NCBI GenBank assembly: GCA_016199985.1
Contig: JACQFQ010000027.1
Span: 1 to 38,313 of the forward strand
Length of the DNA stretch: 38,313 nt
Source: Verrucomicrobiota bacterium
GTDB lineage: Bacteria > Verrucomicrobiota > Verrucomicrobiia > Limisphaerales > UBA11320
Direction of reading: 5' to 3'
Shown: positions 6,859 through 15,526 of the stretch, piece after piece
Position numbering within the stretch: the stretch's first letter is position 1
Layout of the letters: each line of letters opens with the position of its first letter
The notes under the pieces: generated by a model
The model's input: only the letters and a program-made list of their open reading frames with translations
What the model was told of the DNA's origin: nothing
Database searches by the model: none
Made by a program: the position numbers and the translations under genes

Positions 6859-9033
6859 GTGAAACAAATCGCCCAATATCAAGATGGACGCCTGGAGCTT
6901 CAGGAAGCGCCCGTCCCCAGCGCTCCGCCCGGCGGAGTCCTGGTTCGAGTGACGCATTCGGTCATCAGCGTCGGCACCGAGAAGATGAAGGTCGAGCAGG
7001 CGAAGATGAACCTGCTCCAGAAGGCGAGGGCGCGGCCCGACCAGGTGAGGAAGGTCCTCGAGACGGCGCGCAACCTGGGCTGGCGCGCGGCTCTCGAGAA
7101 GGTGAGAAACCGCCTCGAGACTCCCACCCCGCTGGGCTACAGCGCCGCGGGGGTGGTCGAGGCGGTCGATTCGGGGAACACCCGATTCCGGATCGGAGAC
7201 CGCGTCGCTTGCGCCGGCGCCGAGTGCGCGTTCCACGCGGAGTGGATCGCCCTCCCGGATCTCCTCGTCGCCAAGGCGCCCGAGGGAGTGGAAAACTGGC
7301 AGGCCGCGTACACCACGATCGCCGCCATCGCCTTGCAGGGAGTGCGTCAGCTCGAGCCCCGGATCGGCGAGCGCGTGCTCGTCATGGGCCAGGGGCTCGT
7401 CGGGCTGCTGGTCACCAACCTTCTCGCGGCCTCGGGCTGCCGTGTGATGGCGGTCGACGTCGCGCCGGCCAAGCGCGCGTTCGCGGAAGCGATGGGCGCG
7501 GAAAAAGTCGTCATCCTCGGACAACAGCATCTCCCCGACGAAGCCCGCGCCTGGACGGGCGGCTTCGGCGTGGATTCAGTGGTCCTGTGCACCGCGGGCA
7601 ACAACAACGCCCCGCTCGAGCAGGCGGCCGACGCGCTCCGCGATCGCGGACGGATCGTGATCATCGGCAACACGCGGGCCGATTGCGCGTGGAAGGTTTT
7701 TTACGAAAAGGAGCTCGATGTCCGGTACTCGCGGTCTTACGGACCGGGTCGCTACGACGCCGCGTACGAGTGGGGCGGCGTCGACTATCCGATCGGCTAC
7801 GTTCGCTGGACTGAAGGCCGCAATTTTGACGCCGTGCTTCATCTGATGAAGACAGGCGCGCTCAACCTGGGGGCCTTGACCACGCGTCGCGTCCGCTTCG
7901 TCGATTGTCTGGAAGCCTATCGCGACCTGCTGGGCGAGGGCGCGAAGGACGTGGGCGTGGTTCTGGAGTACGAGTCCGGCGCGGGCGCCTCTCCCGCCGC
8001 AGCCGAGGCCCGGCCCGCCTCAGCTCCCGCGCCGGCGTCGCGCGCCGGCCCACTGGCGTCGCCTGTCGACCGGTTGGACGTGATCGGCGCGGGCAACTTC
8101 GCGCGCACGATGTTGCTCCCGCATCTGCACGGCAAAGTTCCATTCGGGGCGGTGGTGAACCAGACGGCTCTGAGCGCGAATCACGTCAAGTCCAAGTTCG
8201 GCTTCGCGCTCGCGGCGACGGATCCCGCGGTGGTGTTCGAAAAGCCTGCCGCCTCCCCGGCCGCCGTGATGATCGCCACGCGCCATCACTTGCACTCGCG
8301 AATGACAACGGCGGCGCTGGCCGCGGGACGTCATGTGTTTGTTGAGAAGCCCCTTTGTCTCACGCGAGGCGAACTGCGCGCCATCGACGCCGCGGTCGAG
8401 AAGAGCTCGGGCACTGTGCAAGTGGGATTCAACCGGAGGTTCGCGCCGGCGAGCGTCGAGCTTCGAACGCTGCTGGCCTCGACCGCCGGACCCAAGAGCG
8501 CGAGCTTTCGCGTGATGGCCGGCAAGCTGGATCCCGCGCATTGGTACGCGAACTATGCGGAGAGCGGCGGACGGGTGCTTGGGGAGGCCTGTCACTTCCT
8601 GGACTACTTCTGCTTTCTTTTTGATTCCCAGCCGACGCGCGTGTCGGCCCAGGCCGTCTGGCCGGTCGAGGGACGCCTCCCGTTTCCCGACACGGTCGCG
8701 GCGCAGGTGGAGTTCGCCGATGGCTCCTGCGGCCAGCTGATTTACTCCGCCGAGGGCGATCCCACCTGGCCGAAGGAGGAACTGACGGTCTTCGGAGCCG
8801 GATTCGTCGCGCAGATCCAAAACTTCCAGAAGCTTTCGATTCATCGCGGCCGCAAGACGAAGAACCTTTCGTTTAACTCGAAGGGCCATGCGGAGCAGAT
8901 GCGGGCATGGGCCGCCTTTCTCCGCGGCGAGTCGGCGCATCCGCTCCCCTACGAGCAATCGCGGCTCAGCATGCTTCTGACTTTCGCGACGCTGGAGTCC
9001 CTCCAGCAAGGGCGGACTGTGGACGTCGGATGA
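6859..9033 (+). CDS. Bi-domain oxidoreductase: MDR-type dehydrogenase fused to Gfo/Idh/MocA oxidoreductase
   Basis: From a GTG at 6859 (V-K-Q-I-A-Q-Y) the protein has 724 residues. The N-terminal half (about 1-375) is a medium-chain dehydrogenase. Its nucleotide fold has V-L-V-M-G-Q-G-L-V-G near residue 172. Where zinc enzymes have the catalytic Cys and the GHE motif, it has S-V-G-T-E and G-Y-S-A-A-G, so a catalytic zinc looks absent. After an Ala/Pro-rich linker (about 375-405), the C-terminal half is a Gfo/Idh/MocA enzyme. It starts with V-I-G-A-G-N-F-A-R near residue 408 and has the E-K-P-L signature near 491. This fusion is known from polysaccharide loci beside heparinase-like genes, which is the arrangement here. 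The substrate is probably a sugar or sugar nucleotide. The stop overlaps the next start (ATGA). Confidence 0.87.
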   Translation: MKQIAQYQDGRLELQEAPVPSAPPGGVLVRVTHSVISVGTEKMKVEQAKMNLLQKARARPDQVRKVLETARNLGWRAALEKVRNRLETPTPLGYSAAGVVEAVDSGNTRFRIGDRVACAGAECAFHAEWIALPDLLVAKAPEGVENWQAAYTTIAAIALQGVRQLEPRIGERVLVMGQGLVGLLVTNLLAASGCRVMAVDVAPAKRAFAEAMGAEKVVILGQQHLPDEARAWTGGFGVDSVVLCTAGNNNAPLEQAADALRDRGRIVIIGNTRADCAWKVFYEKELDVRYSRSYGPGRYDAAYEWGGVDYPIGYVRWTEGRNFDAVLHLMKTGALNLGALTTRRVRFVDCLEAYRDLLGEGAKDVGVVLEYESGAGASPAAAEARPASAPAPASRAGPLASPVDRLDVIGAGNFARTMLLPHLHGKVPFGAVVNQTALSANHVKSKFGFALAATDPAVVFEKPAASPAAVMIATRHHLHSRMTTAALAAGRHVFVEKPLCLTRGELRAIDAAVEKSSGTVQVGFNRRFAPASVELRTLLASTAGPKSASFRVMAGKLDPAHWYANYAESGGRVLGEACHFLDYFCFLFDSQPTRVSAQAVWPVEGRLPFPDTVAAQVEFADGSCGQLIYSAEGDPTWPKEELTVFGAGFVAQIQNFQKLSIHRGRKTKNLSFNSKGHAEQMRAWAAFLRGESAHPLPYEQSRLSMLLTFATLESLQQGRTVDVG

Positions 9034-10982
9034 AGGACATCGCGTGGTATTGGCATCGCCTTCGGGCCATGAGCGCGGCCGAGATGGCGTCGCATGTTGT
9101 GAAGAAGTGGCGGCAGCGGCGGGATCTCACGGGCTTCCATGGCCCCTCGGAGTGGGTCCTCGATCCGCGGCCTTCCGCCTTTCCCATCCCGCCCGACGCC
9201 GCGAGCGCTCCCGAGGTTTTGCGCGAGGGGTTGCGCCGCGACACCGAGGCCATCCTGAGCGGACGCTGGCGAGCCTTTGGCGGATTGGAGCTGCGGGTCG
9301 ATCTGACGCCGCTGTGGCACAAGGATTATCTCGTCGGAGAGGAGGTCGCGCGCATGGAGCCGGCGTTCCTGTTGAATCATCGGTCCTTGCCCCGTGGCGC
9401 CGACGTGAAGCTGATCTGGGAACTCAGCCGGTGGTATCACCTGGTGCGTCTGGCGCAGGCGGCGCATGTGTTGGGGGACGCGACCGCCGCGGGTCGCTGC
9501 CTGGATCTTCTCGAGGATTGGGTAGAGAAGAATCCGCCCTACCGAGGATGGAACTGGACCAGCGCGCTGGAAGTGGGCATTCGGCTGATTCAGTTCACCT
9601 GGATTGACGCGCTGTTGACCCCCGCAAGGTCCGAGGGCCTCTCCGCTCGGTTGGCCGCGCTGCGACGGCGAGTGCTTCCGGCGCATGCTTATTATGCGTG
9701 GAGGCATCGCTCCTTTGGCTCCTCGGCGAACAATCATCTCCTCGGAGAGTTGGTGGGATTGGTGTTGGCGGTGGCGCGATGGCCGGAGCTGGCCTCGGTG
9801 AGCGCGCCTTTGGAGGAGCTGCAGGGTTTGTGGGAGCGCGAAACCCTGGCGCAATTCGCGCCTGACGGCGGCAATCGGGAGCAGGCGTTGAACTATCAGC
9901 TGTTCTCTTTCGAGTTCGCCTGGCAAGCGCATCAGGCCATTTTGGCCTCCAAGCGCGTCGTTCCTCCCCGCGTCCATTCGCGGCTGGCCGACGCGGCCCG
10001 GTTCTTTTGGGAAGCGCAGGTGGAACAGGAACCCTGGGATTACGGCGACAGCGACAGCGCGTACGTGACGCCCCTGTTCGCGGATCCGCTGCGAATCGTT
10101 CAGGAATGGCGGGGTTGGATCGCTGATAGGGTCCCCGGGGCGTCGATCGCGTACTGGCTTGGGGCGCCTCCGACCACCGGCCGGCCTGTGAGCGCGGGGG
10201 ACGCTCCTATGCACACGGCTTCAATCAAGGACTGGTGGCTCTATCCGCAGTCGGGGATCGCGATGATGGCTTCGGGTTTTTGGTGGATGCGATGGGATCT
10301 TTCTCGGCTGGGGTATCTTGCGACCGCCGCGCACGGACATCTGGACGCTCTGCATCTTTCCATCTGGCATCGCGGGGTGGCGATGGTGGTGGATCCCGGC
10401 ACCGGCGCGTACTACGCGGACACGTCGCTTCGGACCTGGCTCGCCTCCCGCGCCGCGCACAACGCTCCCTGTCCCGAGGGGACGCCGGAATGGCCGCGAC
10501 GCCTGGGGCCTTTCCTCTGGGCGTCGCATCATGAGCCTCCCGCCATGGTTTCCGAAGGGTCGGGGGTTGAAGGTCGATTGTCGCTGCGCGGCCATGCCTT
10601 GACGCGTCGGATCACTCCGGATGAAACCCGCTCCAGTTGGCGCGTCGAGGACCGATGTGTTGGTCAAGGCGGCGCTCCGGCGGCCTTTGCCGTTCGATGG
10701 CAGTTTGCCCCGGGCGCCACATTGCGAATGCTGGATGAACGACAGTTCGTGCTCTGCCGCAGGGGCGAATCCTTGACGATTTGCGTGAGCGAGAGCTGGG
10801 ATGAGGTCAGGTTGGTCGAATTGGGCGACGCTTTGCCCGAAGGCGAACCGCGGCTCGCCGGAATCGTCTCGCCCAGTTTTCGAAAGACGGAGCGCGCGCC
10901 GTACCTGATTTTGAAAGCCCGGCCGTCCCGGGACAAAACTTGTGTTTTTACGACGACGTTTCTAGCGTCGCCCCCCTCATGA
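9030..10982 (+). CDS. Heparinase II/III-like protein (alginate-lyase superfamily)
   Basis: This 650-residue protein starts at the ATG of an ATGA overlap with the preceding gene. The N-terminal two thirds form an alpha/alpha barrel. Landmarks are N-W-T-S-A-L-E-V-G-I-R, then S-S-A-N-N-H-L-L-G-E-L, then R-E-Q-A-L-N-Y-Q. The beta-sandwich part begins around residue 430 with A-A-H-G-H-L-D-A-L-H and V-V-D-P-G-T-G-A-Y-Y, the standard signature of the family. Relatives cleave uronic-acid-containing polysaccharides by beta-elimination. There is no signal peptide, so as annotated it is cytoplasmic, unlike a secreted catabolic lyase. Linked by overlaps to the bi-domain oxidoreductase and the AlgD-like enzyme, it more likely edits, trims or epimerises a uronate polymer or lipid-linked intermediate. 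That role is inferred. Confidence 0.87.
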   Translation: MKDIAWYWHRLRAMSAAEMASHVVKKWRQRRDLTGFHGPSEWVLDPRPSAFPIPPDAASAPEVLREGLRRDTEAILSGRWRAFGGLELRVDLTPLWHKDYLVGEEVARMEPAFLLNHRSLPRGADVKLIWELSRWYHLVRLAQAAHVLGDATAAGRCLDLLEDWVEKNPPYRGWNWTSALEVGIRLIQFTWIDALLTPARSEGLSARLAALRRRVLPAHAYYAWRHRSFGSSANNHLLGELVGLVLAVARWPELASVSAPLEELQGLWERETLAQFAPDGGNREQALNYQLFSFEFAWQAHQAILASKRVVPPRVHSRLADAARFFWEAQVEQEPWDYGDSDSAYVTPLFADPLRIVQEWRGWIADRVPGASIAYWLGAPPTTGRPVSAGDAPMHTASIKDWWLYPQSGIAMMASGFWWMRWDLSRLGYLATAAHGHLDALHLSIWHRGVAMVVDPGTGAYYADTSLRTWLASRAAHNAPCPEGTPEWPRRLGPFLWASHHEPPAMVSEGSGVEGRLSLRGHALTRRITPDETRSSWRVEDRCVGQGGAPAAFAVRWQFAPGATLRMLDERQFVLCRRGESLTICVSESWDEVRLVELGDALPEGEPRLAGIVSPSFRKTERAPYLILKARPSRDKTCVFTTTFLASPPS

Positions 10983-12280
10983 ACATCAGTATCTTCGGCC
11001 TCGGATACGTGGGGGCGGTGACCGCGGGATGCCTCGCTGGCAAGGGCCATCGCATCGTTGGCGTCGACGTGAGCCCCGCCAAGGTCGAGAGCCTGAATCT
11101 GGGCCTTGCGCCGATCATCGAGCCCGGCCTGCCCGAGTTGCTGAAGGGCGCGCGCGACGACGGGCGGCTGCGAGCGACCACCCGCTGCGACGAGGCCTTG
11201 CGCGACACCGAGGTCTCCATCGTGTGCGTGGGAACCCCGTCCTCCATCTCCGGCGCGCTCGATTTGTCCTTCGTCCGCGGCGTCCTTCAAGAGATGGGCG
11301 ACTGCCTTCGACGAACCCCAAAGCGCCATACGCTGGTTCTCCGCAGCACGATGCTTCCCGGAAGCACGGAGTCCTTGATCGGAGAGCTGTTGGGAGATCT
11401 CGAGCGGTCGGGGATGTTGAGCGTCTACTACTATCCTGAGTTCCTTCGCGAGAGCACGGCGGTCGCGGACTTTGAGCATCCCTCCCTTGCCGTGGTGGGC
11501 TCCCGCGACGCGGCGCGCCCCGCGGAGGAGTTGATGAAATCGCTCTTCGGCGTCGACACCGCCGTGGTGAACTGGCCCACCGCCGAGATGATCAAGTACG
11601 CCTGCAACGCTTTTCACGCGACGAAAATCACCTTCGCCAACGAGGTCGGCCGCCTGGGCAAGCAGCTGTCGATCGACTCGCGGATCGTGATGGATCTGTT
11701 GTGCCGCGACACCAAGCTGAATCTCTCTCCTTACTACATGAAGCCCGGGAATCCGTTCGGCGGCTCCTGCCTGCCCAAGGATGTCCGCGCGCTGACTCAT
11801 CGAGCCCGTTTGGAAGGCGTGTCGCTGCCCCTCATGGAGAGCCTGCTCGGGAGCAACGAGCGCCATCTCCAGAGCCTTCTGGGCCTGATCATGGAGTCCG
11901 GGGCGTCGGAAATCGTGATCCTGGGCCTGTCCTTCAAGTCGAACACCGACGATCTTCGGGAAAGCTCCATGGTGGAGGTCGTGCAGACGCTCTTGGGCCG
12001 CGGATATCCGGTCCGCGTTTTCGATCCGGCCTTGAACCTGGCCGCGTTGGTGGGCAGCAACAAGCGCGTGATCGATACGAAAATGCCCCACATCGCATCG
12101 CTGCTGAGGGGGGATCTGGCCTCCGCCTTGGGAAAGGGCGGCTTGGTGGTCGTCGCTCAGAAGTGCGCTTCCATCGAGGACTTGAAGCGTCACCTGACCC
12201 CGGCCCACTCAGTGATCGACGTGAACGGGTGGAAGGAGCTGCAGGCTCTTCCCGTCAAATGCCAGGGCTTCTGCTGGTGA
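10979..12280 (+). CDS. GDP-mannose 6-dehydrogenase-like (AlgD family) nucleotide-sugar dehydrogenase
   Basis: This 433-residue protein starts at an ATGA overlap. The N-terminal Rossmann motif is I-F-G-L-G-Y-V-G-A-V-T-A-G-C. The central part has F-L-R-E-S-T-A and A-E-M-I-K-Y-A-C-N. The catalytic motif is F-G-G-S-C-L-P-K-D-V-R-A-L with the nucleophile at Cys264. The C-terminal part has L-G-L-S-F-K-S-N-T-D-D-L-R-E-S and ends in G-F-C-W. Pseudomonas AlgD shows the same features in the same order, including the G-x-C-W terminus and a similar length (436). The enzyme oxidises the C6 of a nucleotide hexose to the uronate using two NAD+; by similarity GDP-mannose gives GDP-mannuronate. UDP-glucose specificity cannot be wholly excluded. 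It would supply the uronic acid for the polymer made by this locus. Confidence 0.88.
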   Translation: MNISIFGLGYVGAVTAGCLAGKGHRIVGVDVSPAKVESLNLGLAPIIEPGLPELLKGARDDGRLRATTRCDEALRDTEVSIVCVGTPSSISGALDLSFVRGVLQEMGDCLRRTPKRHTLVLRSTMLPGSTESLIGELLGDLERSGMLSVYYYPEFLRESTAVADFEHPSLAVVGSRDAARPAEELMKSLFGVDTAVVNWPTAEMIKYACNAFHATKITFANEVGRLGKQLSIDSRIVMDLLCRDTKLNLSPYYMKPGNPFGGSCLPKDVRALTHRARLEGVSLPLMESLLGSNERHLQSLLGLIMESGASEIVILGLSFKSNTDDLRESSMVEVVQTLLGRGYPVRVFDPALNLAALVGSNKRVIDTKMPHIASLLRGDLASALGKGGLVVVAQKCASIEDLKRHLTPAHSVIDVNGWKELQALPVKCQGFCW

Positions 12281-12316
12281 ACCCGCGTCGCGCCACCGTC
12301 TCACCTTTTTGTTCAC

Positions 12317-13504
12317 ATGCCTGAACGCGGCGCGATCTTGATTTTGGTGGAGAACCTGCCGGTCCCGTTGGACCGCCGTGTCTGGCAGGAATCCTGCGCG
12401 CTGAGGGACGCGGGATATCAGGTGATCGTCATCTGCCCCAAGATGCGCGGATATGTGAAGTCGGAGGAGTTCCTGGACGGCATTCAGATCTACAGGCACT
12501 GGATCAGCGATGAGGCGGGCGGGTTGGCCGGCTTTCTGGGGGAATACGCGTCGGCCTTGTGGGGGGAATTTCATCTCGCCTGCAAGGCATGGTGGCGGCA
12601 TCGCTTCCGGGTCATCCACCTTTGCAATCCGCCGGATCTCCTCTTCCTCGTCGCGCTGCCCTTCAAGCTTCTGGGGGTGAAAGTGGTTTACGACATCCAT
12701 GACGCGTGGCCGGAGATGTTCGAGGCCAAGTTTCGTCGCCGGGGATTGCTCTACTGGGCGGTGCGCGTCGCGGAGCGCCTGACCCACGCCGTCGCGGACA
12801 CCGTGCTGGCCACCAACCAGTCCACCCGGGCGATCGCCTGGGAGCGCGGCGGCAAGGCGACGGACGAGGTGTTTATCGTGCGAACCGCGCCCAAGATCGC
12901 CACGCAGGAAACGCCGACCAACCCTGCGCTCAAGAAGGGACGCCGCTATCTGGTGGGCTACGTGGGCGTGATGGGCGACGCCGACGGCGTGCGATACGCC
13001 ATCGAAGCCGCGGAATATCTTGTCAGGAAGCGCGGGCGATCGGACATCCAGTTTCTGCTCATGGGCGTCGGGCCGGAGTACCAAAGGCTCATCGCGATGC
13101 GCGATGAGAAGGGCCTGCAGGAACACGTGGATCTGCCAGGCAGGGTGTCGAACGAGTTTCTCTTCGCCGCCCTGAAAACCATGGACCTCGGAATCTCCTG
13201 CGATCCAATCAATCCCTACAACGATCATTGCACGATGAACAAGGTTCTCGAGTATATGGCGTTTGGCAAGCCCCAGGTCCTGTTCGACCTGAAGGAGGGA
13301 CGATTCTCGGCGGGCGACGCGGCGGTTTATGTCGGCGAGAACTCGCCGATTGCCTTGGGAGAGACGATCGCCGCGGTGTTAGACGATCCGGACTCGCGGG
13401 AGCGGATGGGACGTCGCGGCCTGGAGCGGTTCAAGAGCGAATTGAATTGGGAGCGTTCTGTGCAACAGTTGCTCCTCGCGTATCATCGGACGCTCCAGCC
13501 ATGA
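12317..13504 (+). CDS. GT4-family glycosyltransferase
   Basis: This 395-residue protein has the GT-B architecture. The N-terminal acceptor domain starts with I-L-I-L-V-E-N-L-P-V-P-L-D-R-R-V-W-Q-E, a hallmark of one exopolysaccharide GT4 subgroup, followed by V-V-Y-D-I-H-D-A-W-P-E-M-F. The donor domain opens with G-Y-V-G-V-M-G-D-A-D-G near residue 215. The nucleotide-sugar site has N-K-V-L-E-Y-M-A-F-G-K-P, the E-x7-E-like region. It should add a hexose or hexuronate from a nucleotide donor to a lipid-linked acceptor at the inner face of the membrane. It is the only recognisable glycosyltransferase in the locus besides the initiating transferase, so other transferases are probably encoded elsewhere. 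It lies 36 bp after the AlgD-like gene with no obvious Shine-Dalgarno sequence. Confidence 0.88.
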   Translation: MPERGAILILVENLPVPLDRRVWQESCALRDAGYQVIVICPKMRGYVKSEEFLDGIQIYRHWISDEAGGLAGFLGEYASALWGEFHLACKAWWRHRFRVIHLCNPPDLLFLVALPFKLLGVKVVYDIHDAWPEMFEAKFRRRGLLYWAVRVAERLTHAVADTVLATNQSTRAIAWERGGKATDEVFIVRTAPKIATQETPTNPALKKGRRYLVGYVGVMGDADGVRYAIEAAEYLVRKRGRSDIQFLLMGVGPEYQRLIAMRDEKGLQEHVDLPGRVSNEFLFAALKTMDLGISCDPINPYNDHCTMNKVLEYMAFGKPQVLFDLKEGRFSAGDAAVYVGENSPIALGETIAAVLDDPDSRERMGRRGLERFKSELNWERSVQQLLLAYHRTLQP

Positions 13505-13618
13505 CCGTGCTGAGAGCCAGTCCCGGTCGGTGTCCCATTCCGGGGCTCCGTCCCTTCATTGAACGCGATCGTCCCGAACGCGCTCCAATTGTCGCAACAT
13601 GAACTGTCGAGATCCCCG

Positions 13619-14638
13619 ATGAGCGAAACCAAATCTGAATCCCGGCCGAGGAGCTTGGCGGGGGACTTCTGGGACATCCTCGCGGAGTCCCGAAGATTCC
13701 TCAGCCAGCTGCCCGACAAGGCGCTCTTCGGCGTCGCGCTGGTCGCTTGGGTGGCCTTGTTCCAGTTCTACGGGAATTCAACCCTGGGATACGTCAACAC
13801 GCCCTCCCTGTTCGGCTGGCTCCGGTATGTCTATCGGATGTCTGATGGGGACTCCCACGGCCTCTACATGCCCTGGGTCGTGCTGGGCCTGGCTTATTGG
13901 AAGCGCGAGGAGATCCTGGCCGCTCCGAGATCGCGCTGGTGGCCCGCGGTTTTGCTGGTCGCGCTGGGGCTGTCGATCCATATCGCGGGCTATGTGATCC
14001 AGCAGACGCGCGTTTCCATTGTTGGGTTTTTTGTGGGCGTCTATGGATTGATGGGCATGGTCTGGGGCTGGCGATGGCTGCTGGCCACGTTCTTCCCGTT
14101 TTGCCTCTTCGTTTTCTGCGTGCCGCTGGCGACCGAGACGGATCGGATCACGCTGCCCCTCCGACTGATGGCGACATCGATCACGTCGACCTTCTGCCAT
14201 ACCGTGCTCGGCATCGACCTCGTCCGCCAGGGCACCATGATCTACGACGCGAAGGGCCAGTATCAGTATGAAATCGCGGCGGCGTGCAGCGGAATCAAGA
14301 GCCTGAGCGCCACAGTGGCGATCGCGATCATCGGGGGATTCATCTCGTTCAAGGCGCCATGGCGGCGGGCGTTGATGTTCGTCTCGGCCTTCCCTCTGGC
14401 GGTCCTGGGAAATGTGCTGCGGCTGACAACGATCATTGTGGCGTCGGAGGCGTTCGGGCAGAGCGCGGGACAATTCGTTCACGACAACAGCGTGCTCAGC
14501 CTGCTCCCCTATATTCCGGCGATTGGAGGCGTGGCCTTGCTCATGCGCTTTCTCGACGAGCATCGCCCGCCCCCCGCGGACCCCGGGGCCGCGCCGCAAT
14601 CTCCCGACTCGTCCGGCTCGTCCGCTTCTCCTGAATGA
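13619..14638 (+). CDS. Exosortase (exosortase/archaeosortase family)
   Basis: From the ATG at 13619 this is a 339-residue polytopic protein with about eight hydrophobic segments. The catalytic triad is clear: Cys223 in A-A-A-C-S-G-I-K, Arg268 in N-V-L-R-L-T-T, and His288 in F-V-H-D-N-S. Exosortases are transpeptidase-like membrane enzymes that process PEP-CTERM-type tails; many sit in exopolysaccharide loci. The C-terminal 25 residues are Pro/Ala/Ser-rich and end directly at the start of the next gene. A TTG 60 bases upstream (13559) is possible, but the ATG keeps a typical short N-terminus. The 114 bases before it hold a short frame overlapping the preceding stop that I do not consider a gene. 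No protein in this window has a PEP-CTERM tail, so the substrate is elsewhere or unconventional. Confidence 0.92.
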   Translation: MSETKSESRPRSLAGDFWDILAESRRFLSQLPDKALFGVALVAWVALFQFYGNSTLGYVNTPSLFGWLRYVYRMSDGDSHGLYMPWVVLGLAYWKREEILAAPRSRWWPAVLLVALGLSIHIAGYVIQQTRVSIVGFFVGVYGLMGMVWGWRWLLATFFPFCLFVFCVPLATETDRITLPLRLMATSITSTFCHTVLGIDLVRQGTMIYDAKGQYQYEIAAACSGIKSLSATVAIAIIGGFISFKAPWRRALMFVSAFPLAVLGNVLRLTTIIVASEAFGQSAGQFVHDNSVLSLLPYIPAIGGVALLMRFLDEHRPPPADPGAAPQSPDSSGSSASPE

Positions 14639-15487
14639 ATGAAAACACGATGGGACATACGCTCGATCTCGATGCTCGTCTGCGTGCTGGCGATGATGGC
14701 GGGGTCCGCCTGGCTTCTGGACGCCTTCAAATCCCATCAGCGCGTCGGCAAGCCGGGGCTCAAGCTGTCGAACGACGTGTTGAAGGATCCCGAGGGCAAG
14801 CCTGTGGGGAATTACAGCGTGAAGATGCCCGATGGGATCGGCAACTACCGCGCCGAGTCCGATCCCCTGCCGCGGATGATGCTGGACGCTCTTCCGCCCG
14901 ACACGGTTTTCGGACAGCGAAGGTACATCGCGCCCGACGGGTTCTGGATGCAATCCACGGTGGTGCTCATGGGCACGGACCGCAGCAGCATTCACAAGCC
15001 GCAGTTTTGCCTGACGGGCCAGGGGTGGACGATTGTGAAGAGCTCCCCCACGTCCATCACCATGGAGAAGCCGTATCGATATGAGCTTCCCATCATGCGG
15101 CTCGACGCGAGCAAGCCGTTTCGGATGGCGGATGGGAAGGAGCGGACCTTCAGCGGCGTTTACCTGTATTGGTTCGTGAGCGGGGACCAGCTTACGGCCG
15201 ATCATCTCGAGCGGCAGTGGTGGATGGCGCGCGATCTTCTCACCAAGGGCGTTCTCCAGCGCTGGGCCTACGTGACCTATTTCGCCCCTTGCTCTCCGGG
15301 GCTCGAGCAGATCACGTTCGAGCGAATGAAGAACTTCTTGATCGAGGCCGTGCCGACCTTTCAGGAGATTCAGGGACCTCGGGCGTCGCGGGGACCGGCC
15401 CAAGACGGGGTTGGACTTGGACGCGCGATGGCCAGCCGGCCGCCCGCGGCGTTGCCAGAGGGGGCGCCGGCGGTCGAGGCGCGGTGA
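14639..15487 (+). CDS. Exosortase-associated EpsI-like protein
   Basis: This 282-residue protein begins on the base following the exosortase stop, so translation is likely coupled. An N-terminal membrane anchor or signal (about 7-28, S-M-L-V-C-V-L-A-M-M-A-G-S-A-W-L-L) precedes a soluble domain. That domain has V-F-G-Q-R-R-Y, H-K-P-Q-F-C-L-T-G-Q-G-W and Y-L-Y-W-F-V-S-G-D. The H-x-P-x-x-C-L...G-W pattern is characteristic of the EpsI/DUF3485 family, which occurs fused or adjacent to exosortases. Its biochemical role is unsettled; it is needed for exopolysaccharide production in studied Methylobacillus systems. The Pro/Ala-rich extension after about residue 240 is longer than the family norm. 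The protein should sit on the periplasmic side of the inner membrane beside the exosortase. Confidence 0.88.
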   Translation: MKTRWDIRSISMLVCVLAMMAGSAWLLDAFKSHQRVGKPGLKLSNDVLKDPEGKPVGNYSVKMPDGIGNYRAESDPLPRMMLDALPPDTVFGQRRYIAPDGFWMQSTVVLMGTDRSSIHKPQFCLTGQGWTIVKSSPTSITMEKPYRYELPIMRLDASKPFRMADGKERTFSGVYLYWFVSGDQLTADHLERQWWMARDLLTKGVLQRWAYVTYFAPCSPGLEQITFERMKNFLIEAVPTFQEIQGPRASRGPAQDGVGLGRAMASRPPAALPEGAPAVEAR

Positions 15488-15526
15488 AGCGAAGCGATGA
15501 ACAGCCGATGATCTTCTGGAAACGAG

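Noticed and set aside
10664..12208. 514-residue antisense frame opposite the AlgD-like gene
   Set aside because: Shadow; the sense strand encodes a complete dehydrogenase.
13501..13602. 33-residue frame overlapping the glycosyltransferase stop (ATGA)
   Set aside because: Arg/Pro-rich with no motif; it ends just before the exosortase start and is more likely leader sequence.
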